Shown here piece after piece: positions 61,550-64,000 of a DNA stretch of 64,000 nucleotides (within the stretch, counting starts at the first letter, position 1; each line of letters opens with the position of its first letter). The notes below the pieces were generated by a model. That model was not told the DNA's origin and ran no database searches. It saw only the letters and a list, made by a program, of their open reading frames with translations. The translations under genes and the position numbers were made by a program. Origin of the DNA: Callipepla californica brunnescens (lineage: Eukaryota > Chordata > Aves > Galliformes > Odontophoridae); assembly GCA_023055505.1 (NCBI GenBank), contig JALIRH010000002.1:25736437-25800436 (forward strand). Direction: 5' to 3'.

Positions 61550-63708
61550 ATGGCGGAGCTGTTGCTGGGACAGCACTGCGGGGTGCCGGGCTGCCGCCAG
61601 CTGGGTGAGCAGCGGGGCTGCAAGGTGCTGTGGGGTGGGAGGACCCCGGCGGGACGTCCTCTGTTATTGTTCCGTTTTTCTGCTCCTCCCCCGTCCTTGA
61701 TGTGAACGGGAAGGTAACCAGGAGGAGGCAGCGGGTTTCGCACCGTGATGGCCCGAGAGCGGGCGTTGGTACCGCGCCAACGAATGAATGACGTGTGCAA
61801 TGTAAACGATGAGCGTTTGTCTGATGGCTGGTGAAGTGCTTCAGTTTCAAAGGTTGATACTAGTGAGAAAGAAAAAACAAAACAAAACACCATTACTTTA
61901 GAAATAGAAAGCCAACCATGTTGTCAAACTGAAAACAAATTTCCCTTTCTTTCAGATTTTCTCCCCTTTGTATGTGATGGCTGTTCAGGTGTTTTTTGGT
62001 AAGTTTTCGTGTAAGTATAGCAGCTCCAGACCTAAATGTTTTGTGAATGTGCAGTAGCTCAAGCCAGATATGTTCAGTTAAAAAAAAAAAAAAGTATTTT
62101 TTTCTTGTCCCATTCTCCCAAGCAGCTGTTGTAGAGGTATGAAGTCAGAGGGAGTGTCTCTAGGATGTGGCTGGAAGGCACAAGGATTAGGCCTTGGTTT
62201 GTACTGATGGTGGTATTTGTTTTATGTAGGAAAAATGTATATATTTAATTCTTCAGGGTTTCAAATCAGAGTAAAGAAATGATTAGGTGTCTTAAGTTGA
62301 GGGGAGATCTAAAAATTTCACTTTAAAACTGCAGATGCTTTCAAGGCATTTCTGGTGTTCTGGAGGGTGATCCAAAATCCATTAAAGCAGTCGAATTCCA
62401 GTTGCTTTGAGCTGAATTTTTAAGCGTCCTAATGACCTTACTGCCTTGGAATGTTTCATTAACATCAGTCCTGAGAGATAAATAACTGCTGTGGTTTAAC
62501 TTGTCAGGCAGCTAAGCACCACACAGTCATTCGCTCCTTAGAATAAATTTTGAGAATTTTAGTTGAAGTGCTGCTATGATAAAACTTGTCAGATTCCTCT
62601 TGAAAGACTTAAATGTTTTTATGTGCAGTTTTCTTCTCTTGGAATGATGGTAATGTGATATTTTCTTCTTTTGCCACTGAGTCTTCAGCACAGAAGCCGG
62701 GGTGCTCATAAGTGTTCTGAGGTAATCTAATAATACATGACTACCTTAAAGTTATATGCACTGAACTAATTTTCAGATTAGACATACATTATTAGTATGT
62801 AACTATGGATTAGTGAACTGAGAGAGCTTGCTAAGCTTAAAAAAATGATTGTACTCCATGTGTTTCAGAATTAAGTGTGATTAGGAAGATGGTTCTTTTT
62901 TCTAACAGCTAAATTAATGAAAAATAAGAGAGAATTGCTGAACTAGTTTCTCCTATAGAATGGAGAGCAGGCACAGTCCTTTTGAGAAATCAGGCTGATT
63001 ACTTGTCTGTAGTATGTTTATTTACACAGAATATTTTGTGCTGATGTTTAGGTGAACATAAAAAACAACTCTGCAAAACCAGATGAGCACCAATCTTATC
63101 TGTGCTCATATAAGGACTGCCATGTGAAGGAACTTTTGCCAGTTTTATGTCCCTACTGTGAAAAAAATTTTTGCCTGAGGTGAGTGGAGCAAGGTGTTCA
63201 AATATAAATGCTTGTTCATTAGTGCATAGGGGAAAAATTAATGCAAGTTTTTATCTCTGTTATTTACAGACATCGACATCAATCAGATCATGAGTGTAAG
63301 AAATTGGACGCACCAAAACCTCGAATGGCTGCCACTCAGCAGCTAGTTAAAGATATTATAGGCAAGTACAGTGGAATATACGTACTGCAGTTTTCATCAG
63401 AAGGCTTGTGACCTTTAATGGTCTAGGCTTGTCCAAAAGAAAGGATGAGAGTATCTTGCCTTCAGGAGGACATGTAAGGGGTTGACAAGTAAGGCTCATA
63501 GTGTACAGACAGAATATAAACTTAGTTCAAGATATGTTCATGAGAAATTTGACTCATACTAACAGGAATAATACTGTTCTCAGATTCTAAGAAAAGTGAA
63601 GAAGTAAAAAGCAAAAAACGTAAAGGAGCGAGGAACAGCGAAACAGCAGCAAAAGTGGCATTAATGAAACTGAAAATGCATGCGTGTGGTGACAAGTCCT
63701 TGCCTCAG
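61550..63708 (+). CDS. ZFAND1: AN1-type zinc finger protein 1, partial (first 161 aa)
   Basis: Visible coding exons: 61550-61604, 61956-61998, 62682-62721, 63052-63179, 63270-63361 and 63584-63708; the gene continues past the right edge. The ATG has A at -3 and G at +4. Two AN1 zinc fingers are complete: ligands C10, C15, C25, C28, C33, H36, H42, C44 and C64, C69, C79, C82, C87, H90, H96, C98, with the typical DFLPFVCDGCSGVFC core. A lysine-rich stretch follows (residues 120-160, ending KMHACGDKSLPQ). The ubiquitin-like C-terminal domain of the family must be encoded beyond the window. Human ZFAND1 is reported to bring p97/VCP and the 26S proteasome to arsenite-induced stress granules. Intron 5 (63362-63583) is of the GC-AG type; intron 4 is only 90 bp. 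Confidence 0.95.
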
Positions 63709-64000
63709 GTAAGTCGTGCTTGCTTTCAGTAATTGACTTCTCTATGGAAGGAATACATCTTCAAAATTTCTTTTTCTTCTATTTCCCTCAGTTTGTTTTC
63801 GGTTTTAATTCTCCAAGTCAGTCACACACACGTTCCAGCCTGGCATTCAAAAGCTGTTGCACTGATCCTGTGTGTTATGTAAGGGGTCTGTTTAGAGTTT
63901 ATAGCAGTCAGGTCCTTTGTAACAGAGTTGCGTTGAGCACACCAAGTTTAGGCCTCTGATACTGGATTTATAATAGTGAAAACATTCTGTCTGATAATTT

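Noticed and set aside
61308..61850. 180- and 162-codon minus-strand frames opposite ZFAND1 exon 1
   Set aside because: Shadows of the GC-rich promoter and first exon; no recognisable similarity.
63362..63371. GT donor at 63366 for ZFAND1 exon 5
   Set aside because: It would put a stop codon at the beginning of exon 6; the GC donor at 63362 keeps the frame.

Overview
The window is vertebrate nuclear DNA from a bird, most likely a galliform such as chicken or a relative. It carries many 5'-truncated CR1 LINE copies on both strands and one solo LTR. Its three spliced genes encode proteins recognisable as SNX16, CHMP4C and ZFAND1, in the same order and relative orientation as I recall for human chromosome 8q21. 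Species assignment is inferred from repeats and protein similarity; no database was searched.

Layout. Positions 1 to about 21,550 hold no protein-coding gene I can support: this is AT-rich intergenic DNA with CR1 fragments, simple repeats and, at 14.5-16.6 kb, a nest of CR1 copies interrupted by a 576-bp solo LTR with a 5-bp target-site duplication. A GC-rich block at 21.55-22.13 kb is the likely promoter of SNX16 (+ strand), whose coding exons run from 25,672 to 40,536 and whose probable poly(A) signal lies at 41,957. Positions 42-45.9 kb are a convergent intergenic interval with two more CR1 copies and a small GC-rich block of unknown nature. CHMP4C (- strand) has its stop codon at 47,784 and its ATG at 59,876; its probable poly(A) signal lies at 45,966-45,971. 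A second GC-rich block (59.6-60.2 kb) is its promoter. About 1.7 kb away and divergently oriented, ZFAND1 (+ strand) starts at 61,550 and runs off the right edge after six visible coding exons.

Function. From knowledge of the families, SNX16 is a PtdIns3P-binding endosomal sorting nexin, CHMP4C is an ESCRT-III filament subunit acting in membrane scission and the abscission checkpoint, and ZFAND1 is an AN1 zinc-finger protein linked to p97 and the proteasome at stress granules. They are neighbours by ancient synteny; nothing here indicates a shared pathway or operon-like regulation.

All reading frames join cleanly through the proposed splice sites (SNX16 347 aa, CHMP4C 220 aa, ZFAND1 first 161 aa). 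I found no sign of an undescribed multi-gene system. The most interesting points are a shortened CHMP4C linker that lacks the Aurora B-regulated serine-rich insert of the human protein, a frame-proven GC-AG intron in ZFAND1, a strong-context upstream ORF in the SNX16 leader, a perfect 40-bp palindrome in a CHMP4C intron, and the LTR-in-CR1 nest.
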